Assembly (NCBI GenBank): GCA_037133095.1
Contig: JBAXOT010000009.1
Location: 1-63,685 of the forward strand
Reading direction: 5' to 3'
Source: CAIMZW01 sp037133095
GTDB lineage: Bacteria; Actinomycetota; Actinomycetes; Nanopelagicales; Nanopelagicaceae
Length of the DNA: 63,685 nt
Shown: piece by piece, positions 8,174-17,871 of the stretch
How the letters are laid out: each line of letters opens with the position of its first letter
Position numbering within the stretch: position 1 is the first letter of the stretch
Program-made: the position numbers and the translations under genes
The notes under the pieces: generated by a model
Seen by the model: only the letters and a program-made list of their open reading frames with translations
Database searches by the model: none
Told to the model about the DNA's origin: nothing

Positions 8174-9586
8174 GTGGATCGCTTCACCTCAGCACTTGAT
8201 TCTCAAAAGGCCATGCGGTCTGGAGATATATCAGCCACCGAACTAGTCGAATTCGCTCTCACCAATATCGCTGAGATTGATCATAGCGGATATGAACTTA
8301 GATCAGTTTTGGCGCTCTCTCCCTCTGCTCGATCAGAAGCGGAAGAAGTTGATCGCCACAAAGGAAATCGTCCGCTTGAGGGTTTGCCCATTCTTATTAA
8401 AGACAATATCGAAGCGGTGGGATTGCCTGCCACGGCTGGCTCATTGGCTCTGGCGGGCGATCCGATCAAGCAAGATTCTGAACTCGTGGCACGGCTAAAG
8501 GCCGCCGGTGCCGTTGTCGTTGGGGCGACGAACCTCTCCGAGTGGGCGAATATCCGATCTTGGAAATCAACGAGTGGTTGGTCAGGGGTAGGCGGGTTAA
8601 CTGCGAATCCTTGGATTCATAAACATAGCGCCGGTGGTTCTTCTTCGGGATCGGGCGCCGCGGTCGCGGCTGGATTAACTACGTTGGCAATTGGTAGTGA
8701 AACCGATGGATCTATTGTTTGCCCGGCATCAGTAAATGGTTGCGTGGGAATCAAGCCTACGGTCGGGTCCGTTCCGCGCACTGGGATGATTCCGATCAGT
8801 GCCAGCCAAGATTCACCAGGACCTATGGGACGCTCGGTGGCCGACGTGGCACTTTTGCTAGAAGTTATGACTGGCAACAGCGGCTATTTACGCGCCGCTT
8901 TGCAACCAGAGGAGATAAGAATCGGCGTGGTTCGAGAATGGCTCACAGCAAGTGATGCGACAAATCAAATTTTCGAAGAATCCATCTCTCTCCTACGTCA
9001 GAGTGGAGTGCAGGTCCATGAGGTTGTCATTGCTGCTCCGGAAGAGAGTGTTTCGGCAGACGAGTTCGCGGTACTTATGTATGAACTGCACGATGATCTA
9101 GCAACATATCTTTCGGATCGATCAGGGAGCAAGATAAAAACCCTTTCTGATGTCGTTGATTTCAATACGTCTCACTCGGATCTTGAAATGCAATATTTCC
9201 AGCAGGAGATTTTTGACAAAGCTCTGGAACTTGGTGGCCGAAGCGGGGATTATCACAAAATTCGTGCCAGAAATTTTGCGTGGGCAGATCAGACCCTTGC
9301 TGTGGCGCTCGCGAATGTCGATGTTTTAGTTGGCGCTGCTTACGGTCCATCCTGGGTGAGTGCTCTTGGCGCCGGTGATGATTATGCCTCGGCTAGTTGG
9401 ATTTCCATGGCGCCTGCTATTGCTGGCACTCCTATCGGTGCCCTTCCCATGGGGTTGGTTTCGGGTTTACCAGTTGCCATAGGCGTGGTCACTGGGCGCA
9501 ACCAAGAAAAAGAATTAGTCACCGCGATGGCGTTGATAGAGCGCATACTTGGCCTTGGAGTACTGCGACCTACCTTTAGGAAGTAA
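8174..9586 (+). CDS. Amidase-signature family hydrolase
   Basis: 470-aa amidase of the AS family, which hydrolyses a C-N amide bond. The Ser-cisSer-Lys triad is visible: Lys76 (ILIKDN), cis-Ser near 156 in GGSSSGSGAA, and nucleophile Ser180 in GSETDGS. It starts at GTG 8174, abutting the stop of the small membrane protein. It is not GatA: the order of neighbours and the divergent C-terminal third argue against a transamidosome role, and no gatB or gatC is next to it. Substrate unknown; in the tdh-kbl operon a peptide- or amino-acid-amide role is plausible inference. Confidence 0.85.
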   Translation: MDRFTSALDSQKAMRSGDISATELVEFALTNIAEIDHSGYELRSVLALSPSARSEAEEVDRHKGNRPLEGLPILIKDNIEAVGLPATAGSLALAGDPIKQDSELVARLKAAGAVVVGATNLSEWANIRSWKSTSGWSGVGGLTANPWIHKHSAGGSSSGSGAAVAAGLTTLAIGSETDGSIVCPASVNGCVGIKPTVGSVPRTGMIPISASQDSPGPMGRSVADVALLLEVMTGNSGYLRAALQPEEIRIGVVREWLTASDATNQIFEESISLLRQSGVQVHEVVIAAPEESVSADEFAVLMYELHDDLATYLSDRSGSKIKTLSDVVDFNTSHSDLEMQYFQQEIFDKALELGGRSGDYHKIRARNFAWADQTLAVALANVDVLVGAAYGPSWVSALGAGDDYASASWISMAPAIAGTPIGALPMGLVSGLPVAIGVVTGRNQEKELVTAMALIERILGLGVLRPTFRK

Positions 9587-9593
9587 TGAGATA

Positions 9594-10829
9594 GTGAAAG
9601 AAATTTTTCAGCACAAGTATGTCAAACGCCATTTCGCGGCTCGAATTATTTCGAATTTCGGAAATGGGATTTCGCCGATCGCGCTTGCATTCGGAATCCT
9701 TCATCTGCCTAACGGCAGCGCCACGCTTCTTGGTTGGGTGCTTGGTTCCACCACGATTTCGATGATTATCGTGAGTCCATTTGGTGGGGTTTTGGCGGAT
9801 AAATATGGTCGGGTTCGAATGGTGGCACTTTGCGATATTTGGGGCGCCGTTGGTCTATTTGTTCAGGTTGCTTTCTTCGCAACCGGCCATGTGCCATTGT
9901 GGGTCTTGCTCTTCGCCAACATTAATTTTGGAATTATGTGGGGAATTTGGTGGCCCGCTTTTACTGGTGTCTTGCCTGCCCTGATGCCTGAAGAAGATCT
10001 TCAAAAGGGCAATGCGCTCAATGCTTTAGCTTCGAATGGTGCATCAATTGTTGGCGCTGCGGCAGCAGGTTTTCTTGTAAGCGCTTATGGCAGTACGGTC
10101 GCTCTGGGAATCGATGCTGTTACTTTTCTCATCGCTGGTCTCATCGTCTTTAGTTTTCGTCATGTTGTGCCTGCACGAGGCGAATCCGACAACACGGTGA
10201 TTGATGATTTGGTTCACGGTTGGAAAGTCTTTCTCTCATTTCGGTGGATTGTCATTGTGGTCGCGGGCTTTTCATTTCTCTTTCTCTGCTGGGCTGGGGC
10301 TGAGAATGTTTTAGGTCCTTTAATTGCGCTCAAGCATTTCAATGGACCGAAGTCATGGGCGATCGTGTTGTCAGCCGAGTCCGTCGGCTTCTTAATAGGC
10401 TCCCTGATCGCAATTCGTGTGACCTTTAAATATCCACTCCGCGCAACAATCATTATGAATGCAGCGCTCTCGCTCTATATCTGGTCGTTGGCAAAACCAC
10501 AGTCTTTGGCGTTTATTGCCGTCTGCGCATTCCTTTGGGGTATCACCGCTGATTTGCTGGGAACGATTTGGGGAACTGCGCTTCAGCGACTGGTTCCTCG
10601 TGAATCACTCTCGCGAGTATCAGCATTTGATGCGATGGGTACTTTACTTTTTCGACCTGTCGGGCTGGCGATTGCTGCGCCGCTGGCAGGATTAATCGGC
10701 ATTGATCACACATTAGAAGCCGGTGCAGTTCTTACTTTGGTTGCGATCATTGCCATGATTGCAGTACCCGAAGTTCGCAATGTGCAATTCGATCTTAAGG
10801 AAATTAAGCCCGATCCTTCATCGAATTAA
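9594..10829 (+). CDS. MFS transporter, drug-efflux type
   Basis: About 411 aa with roughly 12 hydrophobic helices and the loop 2-3 motif GGVLADKYGRVRM near residue 68, typical of DHA1/MFS_3-type efflux proteins (EntS-like). GTG 9594 gives an N-terminus MKEIFQHKYVKRHF that begins just before helix 1; the frame is also open upstream inside the amidase gene to 9549, so the start is uncertain. It lies 7 nt after the amidase and probably belongs to the same operon. Its 3' end overlaps the convergent MFS gene by 26 bases. Confidence 0.8.
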   Translation: MKEIFQHKYVKRHFAARIISNFGNGISPIALAFGILHLPNGSATLLGWVLGSTTISMIIVSPFGGVLADKYGRVRMVALCDIWGAVGLFVQVAFFATGHVPLWVLLFANINFGIMWGIWWPAFTGVLPALMPEEDLQKGNALNALASNGASIVGAAAAGFLVSAYGSTVALGIDAVTFLIAGLIVFSFRHVVPARGESDNTVIDDLVHGWKVFLSFRWIVIVVAGFSFLFLCWAGAENVLGPLIALKHFNGPKSWAIVLSAESVGFLIGSLIAIRVTFKYPLRATIIMNAALSLYIWSLAKPQSLAFIAVCAFLWGITADLLGTIWGTALQRLVPRESLSRVSAFDAMGTLLFRPVGLAIAAPLAGLIGIDHTLEAGAVLTLVAIIAMIAVPEVRNVQFDLKEIKPDPSSN

Positions 10830-12039
10830 CAAGTGGAATGAATAGATACGTGGATGCGATAAAGATTGCAGCCAAAATAATCCATCCAAGTTTGTGGAGA
10901 TCTACCAATAAAGTGGTGATCAAAACTGGTCCAAATATCCCGCCTAAACCCCAGCTCAATTGCCAAACCCCTTGATATTGCGCCTCATAACCAGGTTTGG
11001 CCAGGCCAAAGCCAAATGCCCAACCTGCGGCAGAGCCAAGTAGTTCGCCCGTTACGTGCAGGCCCATGCCAAGCAAAAGAAGAGCGCTGGCGACGATGGG
11101 AGATGTCCCTTGTGCAAAGGCATATAACCCACAACCGCCAGCGACATAAAGTCCAGCTCGGAAAAAAATCCTTGCGGCAGCTCTGTTCTCGCCGGTGCCT
11201 TTACTAGCCCGAACCGAGAAGAGAACGCAAGCAAAGGTATTCACCAGTAATACCGCCGACACGATCCAACGAGGAGCTTTGGTGTAGTTGATGATCCAAA
11301 GTGGTAGCCCAACGGTTTGAATCACAAAGTGAGTGGAGTAAATAGCGTTCAAAACCATTGCGCTCAGATATTTGGTGTCACGTAGTGCGACCAACCTCGA
11401 TGCCTTTTGTTCCAGACTATTTGGTTCGCTTTTGGCGATGACTACGTTCGGCAACTTGAGATAGATCAACCCTGCGATGACAAAAGTAACCCCGTCGATG
11501 ACGACAAGAGTTGCGTACGCAGTTCGAGAATCGATGACCAGAGCAATTCCCGCACAAGCAGTACCGAGGCCTATTCCTAAATTTGTTACTGCTCGTTGAT
11601 AGGCGCGAAATCTAACCCGAGCTTCGCCTTCGCCACCAATCTCATTTACGTAGATCATGCGAAAGGTCTGCGTTACGGTAACCATCACATTGACAAATAT
11701 GGTCAGAGCTAAAAATACGATAAAACTATGGATGAAGATAAACGAACCTGCGACGATTCCTTCAATGATGGAGGAAATTGTTACCCAATACCTAATGTTT
11801 ACTCGATGGGCGAAATATCCTGCAGGAATACTCATGGGCAGTCCTATGAGTGCTCCGATAGTAAATCCGAGACCAACTTGATGCGGCGATAAGCCGACCG
11901 AACGAGTAAGAAAGATAATTTCAATCGTGTAGAAAAGTCCGTTGCCAAAGGTATTGATTAAACTGCTGGCCGACATAATACGAAGTTCGCGCTGTCGGGG
12001 CAGAATGCCCTGAGCTCGTTCGCGCAACGTCTTCGTCAT
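10804..12039 (-). CDS. MFS transporter
   Basis: 411 aa with about 12 hydrophobic helices. Loop 2-3 has the form A-G-Y-F-A-H-R-V-N-I-R, a degenerate MFS motif A. The helix-4 region is conserved, with R-A-Y-Q-R-A-V-T-N-L-G-I-G-L-G-T. Substrate unknown. Its ATG overlaps the stop of the upstream acetyltransferase gene by 4 bases, so the two form a minus-strand operon. The paralogous MFS gene on the opposite strand overlaps its tail. Confidence 0.82.
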   Translation of the reverse strand: MTKTLRERAQGILPRQRELRIMSASSLINTFGNGLFYTIEIIFLTRSVGLSPHQVGLGFTIGALIGLPMSIPAGYFAHRVNIRYWVTISSIIEGIVAGSFIFIHSFIVFLALTIFVNVMVTVTQTFRMIYVNEIGGEGEARVRFRAYQRAVTNLGIGLGTACAGIALVIDSRTAYATLVVIDGVTFVIAGLIYLKLPNVVIAKSEPNSLEQKASRLVALRDTKYLSAMVLNAIYSTHFVIQTVGLPLWIINYTKAPRWIVSAVLLVNTFACVLFSVRASKGTGENRAAARIFFRAGLYVAGGCGLYAFAQGTSPIVASALLLLGMGLHVTGELLGSAAGWAFGFGLAKPGYEAQYQGVWQLSWGLGGIFGPVLITTLLVDLHKLGWIILAAIFIASTYLFIPLVNSMKDRA

Positions 12040-12659
12040 TTTGCGAATTTTACTCGGTACTCCTGCGCGCTCATTTCGAATATATCCTCGGGGCCATCCT
12101 CTTCATCAATTTGCTGGCCCATGAATTCGAAACCCAATTTCTTGATGATCGCCTGCGAAGGCTCATTACTCGGGCTGACGGTGTACCGGAGAACTTTGAC
12201 TAAAGGATCGCGGGTCACCCACTCCCACATGCCATGAAGCAACTCTTGAGCCAAACCACGCCCGCGATACTCCGGGACCAGCCCCAATCCAATCTCAATC
12301 ATGCCAAATTCATCAGGCTCGGAGTGAAAACCAGAACTGCCAACGATCTCTTTGGTCGGCTGATATACCGCCAGGCGCAGGAGGTATTTAGCCAAGTCGG
12401 GGTTAGATCTAATTCGAGGGATGCGATAGGGCAGCGGACCTGGATCGTCCACCAAGTGGCGATAAGGGTTGGTAAAACCCCGGTCCTGCCACAACAAGGG
12501 ATCCTCACGGTTGACTGCCAATAGTTCATAGTCGTCTGGAGTGACTGTATAGAGAGCCAAATTCTTGGTGAAGATAATCAGGTTTTCGTCGGTCACGAGA
12601 ATGAATTTACTAGGTGTACCCGTATTGTCGCTGGGAGTTCTCAGGTAACTTTTAGCCAA
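12036..12659 (-). CDS. GNAT-family N-acetyltransferase
   Basis: Up to 207 aa. The acetyl-CoA-binding motif A is seen as L-G-L-V-P-E-Y-R-G-R-G-L-A-Q-E-L (Q/RxxGxG/A) near residues 125-140. The later S-P-S-N-E-P-S-Q-A-I-I-K-K-L-G-F segment is the usual motif B, as in RimJ/RimL-type enzymes. The ORF starts at TTG 12659 with no clear ribosome site; an internal GTG at FILVTDENL would remove about 21 residues, so the start is uncertain. It is co-transcribed with the MFS gene through a 4-base overlap. Substrate unknown; acetylation plus export is a common resistance pairing (inference). Confidence 0.8.
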   Translation of the reverse strand: MAKSYLRTPSDNTGTPSKFILVTDENLIIFTKNLALYTVTPDDYELLAVNREDPLLWQDRGFTNPYRHLVDDPGPLPYRIPRIRSNPDLAKYLLRLAVYQPTKEIVGSSGFHSEPDEFGMIEIGLGLVPEYRGRGLAQELLHGMWEWVTRDPLVKVLRYTVSPSNEPSQAIIKKLGFEFMGQQIDEEDGPEDIFEMSAQEYRVKFAK

Positions 12660-12742
12660 GACACTTACTATCTGCAGGTCGTTATTCTTTAATTAAGTTC
12701 GGCTCATCAACAAAAGAGCAAGATATCCCGAATGGAGTCAAG

Positions 12743-13867
12743 ATGCGCACCACATTGTCGAAGGTAGTCATTGGATTCGTTATGGGGGCCACCGCCGCAG
12801 GCGGAGTTGCCACCGCCGCTGGAACATTCTCCAGCCCGGTAATAAAGGCTTGCGCAGATAATCGAACGGGAGCGCTGTACGCGTCACTAGATGGCACCTG
12901 CGCTAAGACCAGAACTTCAGTCGATATCGGCGCCCCTACCAGTGGAAGTACCTCTATTAAGTCGACGGTTGGGAAAGTTTCACCTTCGGTAGTCTCGATA
13001 AATGTAACTACCGCATCTGGCGGCGACACCGGATCTGGGTCCATTATCAAGAGTGATTCAAGTACCAGTCTGGTATTGACCAATAATCACGTCATTGATG
13101 CCGCCGCCACTGGTTCGGGAACAATTGCTGTAGAACTAGACAATGGCGACAGCGTTCCCGCGACCATCGTTGGTCGCGACGCAATCTATGACCTTGCAGT
13201 GCTAAAAATTTCTCGGGGAAATCAGCCCGTCATCGCCATTGGCGATTCATCGGCGATTTCCATCGGAGATCCAGTCATCGCTTTCGGTTCACCTTTGGGG
13301 TTGTCCCACACCGTGACTTCAGGGATTGTCTCCTCGCTCAACCGTCCAGTTATTACCGGCAACACTGGTTCGGAATCATTTATTGACGCAATTCAAACGG
13401 ATGCCGCTATAAATCCAGGCAACTCCGGCGGTCCACTGACTGACTCATATGGTCGAATGGTTGGAATCAACTCTGCAATCGCATCTTTAGGAACTGGTTC
13501 AACCAGCGGCAGTATCGGTCTTGGCTTTGCCATTCCTTACAACGAAGCCCAGCGCGTCATTAATGAAATTATTGCGACCGGAACTTCCACTCGTCCTGTT
13601 CTCGGCGTCTCTTTTGACCAGACATACACGGGCAAGGGAGCACGTGTGGCCGCTATTAGTTCTGGATTTGGCGCCGAAAAAGCAGGGTTGCCAGTTGGTG
13701 CGATTATTACTCAAATAGATAGTGGGAAAATAGCTGACTATGTTGAGGCAATTGTTCGCATTCGCTCTTATGCCCCTGGAACTACGGTTTCGGTCACTGC
13801 GACGTTGCCATCAGGTGGTACAAAACTCTTCTCTATAATTCTCGGGTCCGCACCAAGCAACGGCTAG
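12743..13867 (+). CDS. Secreted HtrA/DegP-like serine protease with PDZ domain
   Basis: 374-aa trypsin-fold protease. An N-terminal hydrophobic stretch (about 7-29) is a signal peptide or anchor. The catalytic triad is His116 (TNNHVI), Asp150 (YDLAV) and Ser228 (NPGNSGGP). A PDZ domain occupies about 280-370 (PVLGVSF...GLPVGAIITQIDSGKI). Between signal and protease lies a short module (about 31-62) with Cys37 and Cys53 and the pattern V-I-K-A-C-x-D-N-R-T-G-A-L. This resembles a small Cys-paired motif seen near the start of other actinobacterial secreted proteins, from memory. GGAG lies 5 nt before ATG 12743. The role is probably extracytoplasmic protein quality control. Confidence 0.9.
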   Translation: MRTTLSKVVIGFVMGATAAGGVATAAGTFSSPVIKACADNRTGALYASLDGTCAKTRTSVDIGAPTSGSTSIKSTVGKVSPSVVSINVTTASGGDTGSGSIIKSDSSTSLVLTNNHVIDAAATGSGTIAVELDNGDSVPATIVGRDAIYDLAVLKISRGNQPVIAIGDSSAISIGDPVIAFGSPLGLSHTVTSGIVSSLNRPVITGNTGSESFIDAIQTDAAINPGNSGGPLTDSYGRMVGINSAIASLGTGSTSGSIGLGFAIPYNEAQRVINEIIATGTSTRPVLGVSFDQTYTGKGARVAAISSGFGAEKAGLPVGAIITQIDSGKIADYVEAIVRIRSYAPGTTVSVTATLPSGGTKLFSIILGSAPSNG

Positions 13868-13888
13868 GCGACAAACTTTTCCGTGCTT

Positions 13889-13894
13889 TAGACT
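13889..13894 (+). promoter_or_regulatory. Putative leaderless -10 box of the GH13 gene
   Basis: TAGACT, 7 nt before ATG 13902, with no Shine-Dalgarno in the 34-bp gap after the protease gene. Confidence 0.4.
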
Positions 13895-13901
13895 CGCCAC
13901 C

Positions 13902-15530
13902 ATGAATTCACTTTCTTGGTGGCGGGATGCTGCGATTTATCAGATCTACCCTCGATCATTCCGGGACTCCAATGGCGATGGTGAAGGCGATATCGCCGGA
14001 GTAATTTCTGAACTTGATTACCTGGCAGCACTCGGTGTGGACGCGATCTGGCTCAGTCCTTTTTACACATCGCCAAATCGTGATGGTGGCTATGACGTTG
14101 CCGATCCTCGAGATGTAGATCCGCGATTTGGAAATTTGGCTGACGCAAAAGAATTAATAGCAAAGACACATAGCCGTGGGTTGAAAATAATTTTTGATAT
14201 CGTGCCCAATCATTTCTCCAGCGACCACACCTGGTTTCAGGCAGCTTTAGCCTCACCACCTGGCTCGCCCGAGCGAGCACGTTTTCACTTCTATGATGGC
14301 AAAGGTGATGTGAGTGAGTTAGCGCCAAATAACTGGAATTCGGTATTCGGCGGACCTGCTTGGACCAGAGTTGTGGAGAATGATGGTTCTTTAGGTCAGT
14401 GGTATTTACACCTGTTCGACACTTCACAACCGGATCTCAATTGGGATAACCCAGAAGTTGCGGCGGATTTTGAACAAACTTTGCGATTTTGGTTTGATCT
14501 TGGTGTTGATGGCTTCCGGATCGATGTGGCGCATGGTTTGGCCAAGGATCAGATTCAGGTCGATCATCGAGATCCCGAAGGACTCACTAGGGCACTTCGC
14601 TTTGATGCTGCGGCGACTGATCAAGAGGAACGGAAAGCCCTGCTTCAAGATATTCCCTTCTTTGATCGCGAAGGTGTACATGAGGTGTACCGCGCATGGC
14701 GCAAGATTTTTGATTCCTACTCGCCACCAAAAATGGGCGTGGCGGAAGCATTCATCAACCCAACTTCCAGAATCGCTCGTTATGTGCGCCCCGATGAGTT
14801 GCACCAGGCTTTTAATTTCGACTTTATGATGTCAGATTGGGATAGCGAAGTTATGAGGAGTTCGATCACCAGGACACTCTCCGAACTTGGCGATGTCGGC
14901 GCGCCAGCCACCTGGGTGCTCAACAATCATGATTCATCGCGAGTTCGGTCAAAACTTGGTGACGAAACAAAGGCAAAGAGTATTGCCTTGCTGATTCATG
15001 CTTTACCTGGGGGGATCTATATCTATCAGGGTGAAGAATTGGGATTGGCCGATGCACCATTGCCGGATGAAGCCAGACAAGATCCAGTTTTTTTCCGAAC
15101 ACATGGTGCTGATAAAGGCCGAGATGGCTGTCGGGTGCCGTTGCCTTGGAAGGCTGAAGAAAGTTCATTCGGATTTAGCACCGGCACACCATGGTTGCCA
15201 CAACCAGAGTCATGGGTTGATTTTTCAGTCGATGGCGAAGCAGCCAATCCAGCGAGCATGTTGAATTTCTATCGAAAGAGTTTGCAGATTCGTAAATCGA
15301 ACCCAGCCCTTGGTGGCGAAAGCGCCATCACTTGGATGGATGCGCCGTCAGATGTACTTTCTTTCACCCGTCCGCTGGGTTTGCACGTCCTTGTCAATGT
15401 GAGCCCAAATGAGCAGATAGTTAATGTCGCCGAAAACGGAACCATTCTGCTCGCTTCACATTCTGAAGTCAGCCTTACTGCCGGGGTACTGGTTTTGCCA
15501 GCCAATAGTGGTATCTGGATTCAGAACTAA
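13902..15530 (+). CDS. GH13 alpha-glucosidase (oligo-alpha-glucosidase type)
   Basis: 542-aa cytoplasmic glycoside hydrolase; no signal peptide. It has the (beta/alpha)8 GH13 motifs: D-I-V-P-N-H (about 99-104), nucleophile Asp208 in DGFRIDVA, acid/base Glu282 in GVAEAF, and Asp344 in NNHDSSR. The N-terminus WWRDAAIYQIYPRSF and the calcium-like loop D-S-N-G-D-G-E-G-D are those of alpha-glucosidases and oligo-1,6-glucosidases. It sits beside a GH1 gene and a sugar ABC transporter, so it probably splits imported maltose-, sucrose- or trehalose-like sugars. It converges on the GH1 gene with a 4-base overlap. Confidence 0.93.
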   Translation: MNSLSWWRDAAIYQIYPRSFRDSNGDGEGDIAGVISELDYLAALGVDAIWLSPFYTSPNRDGGYDVADPRDVDPRFGNLADAKELIAKTHSRGLKIIFDIVPNHFSSDHTWFQAALASPPGSPERARFHFYDGKGDVSELAPNNWNSVFGGPAWTRVVENDGSLGQWYLHLFDTSQPDLNWDNPEVAADFEQTLRFWFDLGVDGFRIDVAHGLAKDQIQVDHRDPEGLTRALRFDAAATDQEERKALLQDIPFFDREGVHEVYRAWRKIFDSYSPPKMGVAEAFINPTSRIARYVRPDELHQAFNFDFMMSDWDSEVMRSSITRTLSELGDVGAPATWVLNNHDSSRVRSKLGDETKAKSIALLIHALPGGIYIYQGEELGLADAPLPDEARQDPVFFRTHGADKGRDGCRVPLPWKAEESSFGFSTGTPWLPQPESWVDFSVDGEAANPASMLNFYRKSLQIRKSNPALGGESAITWMDAPSDVLSFTRPLGLHVLVNVSPNEQIVNVAENGTILLASHSEVSLTAGVLVLPANSGIWIQN

Positions 15531-16903
15531 CGCTCTCGCCCGGCCAAAATTTCTCGAATGAAGTGTGCGCTCGCTTTTGGGGTGCGCACTTGCGTTGGCA
15601 CATCGAGATGAAAGATGCCAAAGCGTTTGGTCCAACCCTCGGCCCATTCAATATTGTCTAATAACGACCAAGCGAAATAACCACGTAGGTCTACGCCTTG
15701 GTCTTTAGCATCTAAAGCCGCATTGATGTGTTGGTCAAAGTAATCGATTCGATCAAGATCATTTACCTTACCTTCGACGATGTGATCTGGGAAAGCGCCG
15801 CCATTTTCCGTCACATAGATCGGAACGCTCGGCAGGCGTTGCGCGGTGGTCAATAAAGTTTGAGTAAAACTTGGAGCATCGACTTCCCAACCAATCGAAG
15901 TTAACTTTCCTCTTGGGGTGAATGCAACGGGTGGACATCCCGGATAAGCGGCGGGCGATTGCACTCCGCTGTGACTGCTTTGCGAATTCTTTGGTGCCGC
16001 AACTCTCATGGGTGTGTAGTAATTCAGTCCTAGCCAATCGATCGGTGTCGCAATCTCTTCGAGCTCAGATTCTTTGACGAATGCCCAATCTGTTATTTGA
16101 GATGTGCGGGCGATGACATCCTTAGGAATACCTCGACCAGCCAATGGATCTAGCCAAATTCGATTTTGGATCCCATCCAAATGTTCAACCGCCTCGGCCA
16201 CTTCAGGTTCACCATGAACTGTGGTCAAATTAAGGACAATTCCCACATTTTGCGCCTTGTTGCTTCGAAGCACATCAACAGCTCGACCATGAGAGAGCAG
16301 CAAGCGGTAAGCCGCCTCCAAACCTCGTGCTGGATTCCCCGCACCTGGCGCATGAATCTTGGCTGCGTACCCAAGGAAGGCGGAGCACCAGGGCTCATTG
16401 AATGTAGCCCAACGATCGACTCGATCTGAAAATCGTTCCGCCAAAATTTCGGTGTATTTTGCAAAGGCATCGGAAATGCCATCCCACGTCCAACCGCCTT
16501 TAGCTTCGAGGGTGGAAGGTAGGTCCCAGTGGTAAATAGTCAGCGCTGGCTTTATTTTGCGAGCGAGAAGTTCGTCGATCAGTTTGTCATAAAAATCCAA
16601 ACCCTTTTCGGAAATTCCTCCCATGCCATCTGGTTGAACTCTTGGCCAAGAAACTGAGAAACGATAAGAATCGACCCCAAGCCAGGAGAGTAAATCGAGA
16701 TCTTCCCGCCACCTATGTATATGGTCGCAAGCCGGATCGGCAGTAGTTCCATCAATAATGTTGCCTGGAGTTCGGGCAAAGTCATCCCAAATAGATGAGC
16801 CGCGTCCTGCGCTGTCGCCTTCGATCTGCCACGAAGCAGTAGCCGCCCCAAAAATAAAATCTTTCGGCAAACGGGCAGCAATATCAAGAGCAGAGCGCTC
16901 CAT
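15527..16903 (-). CDS. GH1 beta-glucosidase
   Basis: 458-aa GH1 enzyme that hydrolyses beta-glucosides with retention. The acid/base is Glu170 in TFNEP and the nucleophile is Glu366 in YVTENG. The N-terminal FIFGAATASWQIEG signature and the sugar-binding W-A-E-G-W-T-K-R near the end are intact. Its ATG has a strong AAAGGAG 7 nt upstream. It is the last gene of a minus-strand sugar operon (binding protein, two permeases, GH1). A cytoplasmic location and use of imported disaccharides are inferred from the lack of a signal and from the context. Confidence 0.93.
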   Translation of the reverse strand: MERSALDIAARLPKDFIFGAATASWQIEGDSAGRGSSIWDDFARTPGNIIDGTTADPACDHIHRWREDLDLLSWLGVDSYRFSVSWPRVQPDGMGGISEKGLDFYDKLIDELLARKIKPALTIYHWDLPSTLEAKGGWTWDGISDAFAKYTEILAERFSDRVDRWATFNEPWCSAFLGYAAKIHAPGAGNPARGLEAAYRLLLSHGRAVDVLRSNKAQNVGIVLNLTTVHGEPEVAEAVEHLDGIQNRIWLDPLAGRGIPKDVIARTSQITDWAFVKESELEEIATPIDWLGLNYYTPMRVAAPKNSQSSHSGVQSPAAYPGCPPVAFTPRGKLTSIGWEVDAPSFTQTLLTTAQRLPSVPIYVTENGGAFPDHIVEGKVNDLDRIDYFDQHINAALDAKDQGVDLRGYFAWSLLDNIEWAEGWTKRFGIFHLDVPTQVRTPKASAHFIREILAGRER

Positions 16904-16923
16904 CGAATCTCCTTTTAAGTTTG

Positions 16924-17871
16924 TTATTTAACTGAGCCAGCAAGAAGTCCGCGTACAAAATATCGTTGCAAGGAGAAGAAGACGATCAGTGGAATGATGA
17001 TCGAGAAGAGCGCCGCGGGCGCAACATTCTCCCAGTGTGAACCGAGGTTTCCGCCTAGGTTAGATAGATGCAACGTCAACGGTGCGACCTTGTCCGTTCC
17101 ACCAGCAAAGACCAAGGCAACCAACAAGTCGTTCCAAATCCAGAGGAATTGGAAGATCGCAATGGAAGCAATAGCCGGAGTAGACAGCGGCAACACTATT
17201 CGTCGGAAGGTTTCAAAGTGATTGGCACCATCAACGCGCGCTGCTTCCATAATTTCCCGTGGCAACGTAGAAACGAAGTTATGAAGTAAATAAGTGACCA
17301 AAGGTAGGCCAAACATGATGTGCGGCAACCAGACTGATGCCAATGTGCCCACAATATGTAGCTGTGGAAAAATCGTATGTCCGAACAGCTTTACTCCGGT
17401 CGCAAAGAAAGTGAGAAGCGGAAGGAGTGAAAGTTGAAGTGGGACGCCTTGAAGTGCGAAAAGTCCGTAAAAAATATGATCGCTAAATCGGAACGGAATC
17501 CACGAGAGCGCGTAAGCCGCCATCAGTCCTATTCCAACTGAAAGTACAACGGCTGGAATAGTGATTGCCAGTGAGTTCATAGCAAATGGGATTAAACCTT
17601 GCGCACCAATTGAACCGCTGGCGCTAAAGAGCACAGCGTGGAAGTTATCGAAGGTGAAATGTGGATGGATAAGTGCGTTCCACCAACCATTGCTGAGGAT
17701 ATCTTCCTTGGTTCGGAATGAAGTGACTACGAGTCCGAAAGTAGGAATTGTCCAGAGCACTGCAATCACAGTTACGACAATCGAAGAAATTGGAGAGGTA
17801 AATGCTCGCTCTGCCCCATGAGAGGTAACAGCTTTTGGGCTCTTCTTCCGTGAAGGTGAAAGGATGCTCAT
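16924..17871 (-). CDS. Carbohydrate ABC transporter permease (MalG/AglG type)
   Basis: 315-aa inner-membrane permease of the CUT1 family with about six helices. The ATPase-contact EAA loop is E-A-A-R-V-D-G-A-N-H-F-E-T-F-R-R-I-V-L-P (about 230-249). It pairs with the MalF-type permease whose stop it overlaps by 4 bases. The long N-terminus before helix 1 (about 30 residues, basic) is normal for AglG-type permeases. Confidence 0.92.
   Translation of the reverse strand: MSILSPSRKKSPKAVTSHGAERAFTSPISSIVVTVIAVLWTIPTFGLVVTSFRTKEDILSNGWWNALIHPHFTFDNFHAVLFSASGSIGAQGLIPFAMNSLAITIPAVVLSVGIGLMAAYALSWIPFRFSDHIFYGLFALQGVPLQLSLLPLLTFFATGVKLFGHTIFPQLHIVGTLASVWLPHIMFGLPLVTYLLHNFVSTLPREIMEAARVDGANHFETFRRIVLPLSTPAIASIAIFQFLWIWNDLLVALVFAGGTDKVAPLTLHLSNLGGNLGSHWENVAPAALFSIIIPLIVFFSLQRYFVRGLLAGSVK

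Noticed and set aside
8174..9586. Amidase as GatA of the Asp/Glu-tRNA amidotransferase
   Set aside because: gatB and gatC are not adjacent, the context is threonine catabolism and transport, and the C-terminal part does not read like GatA.
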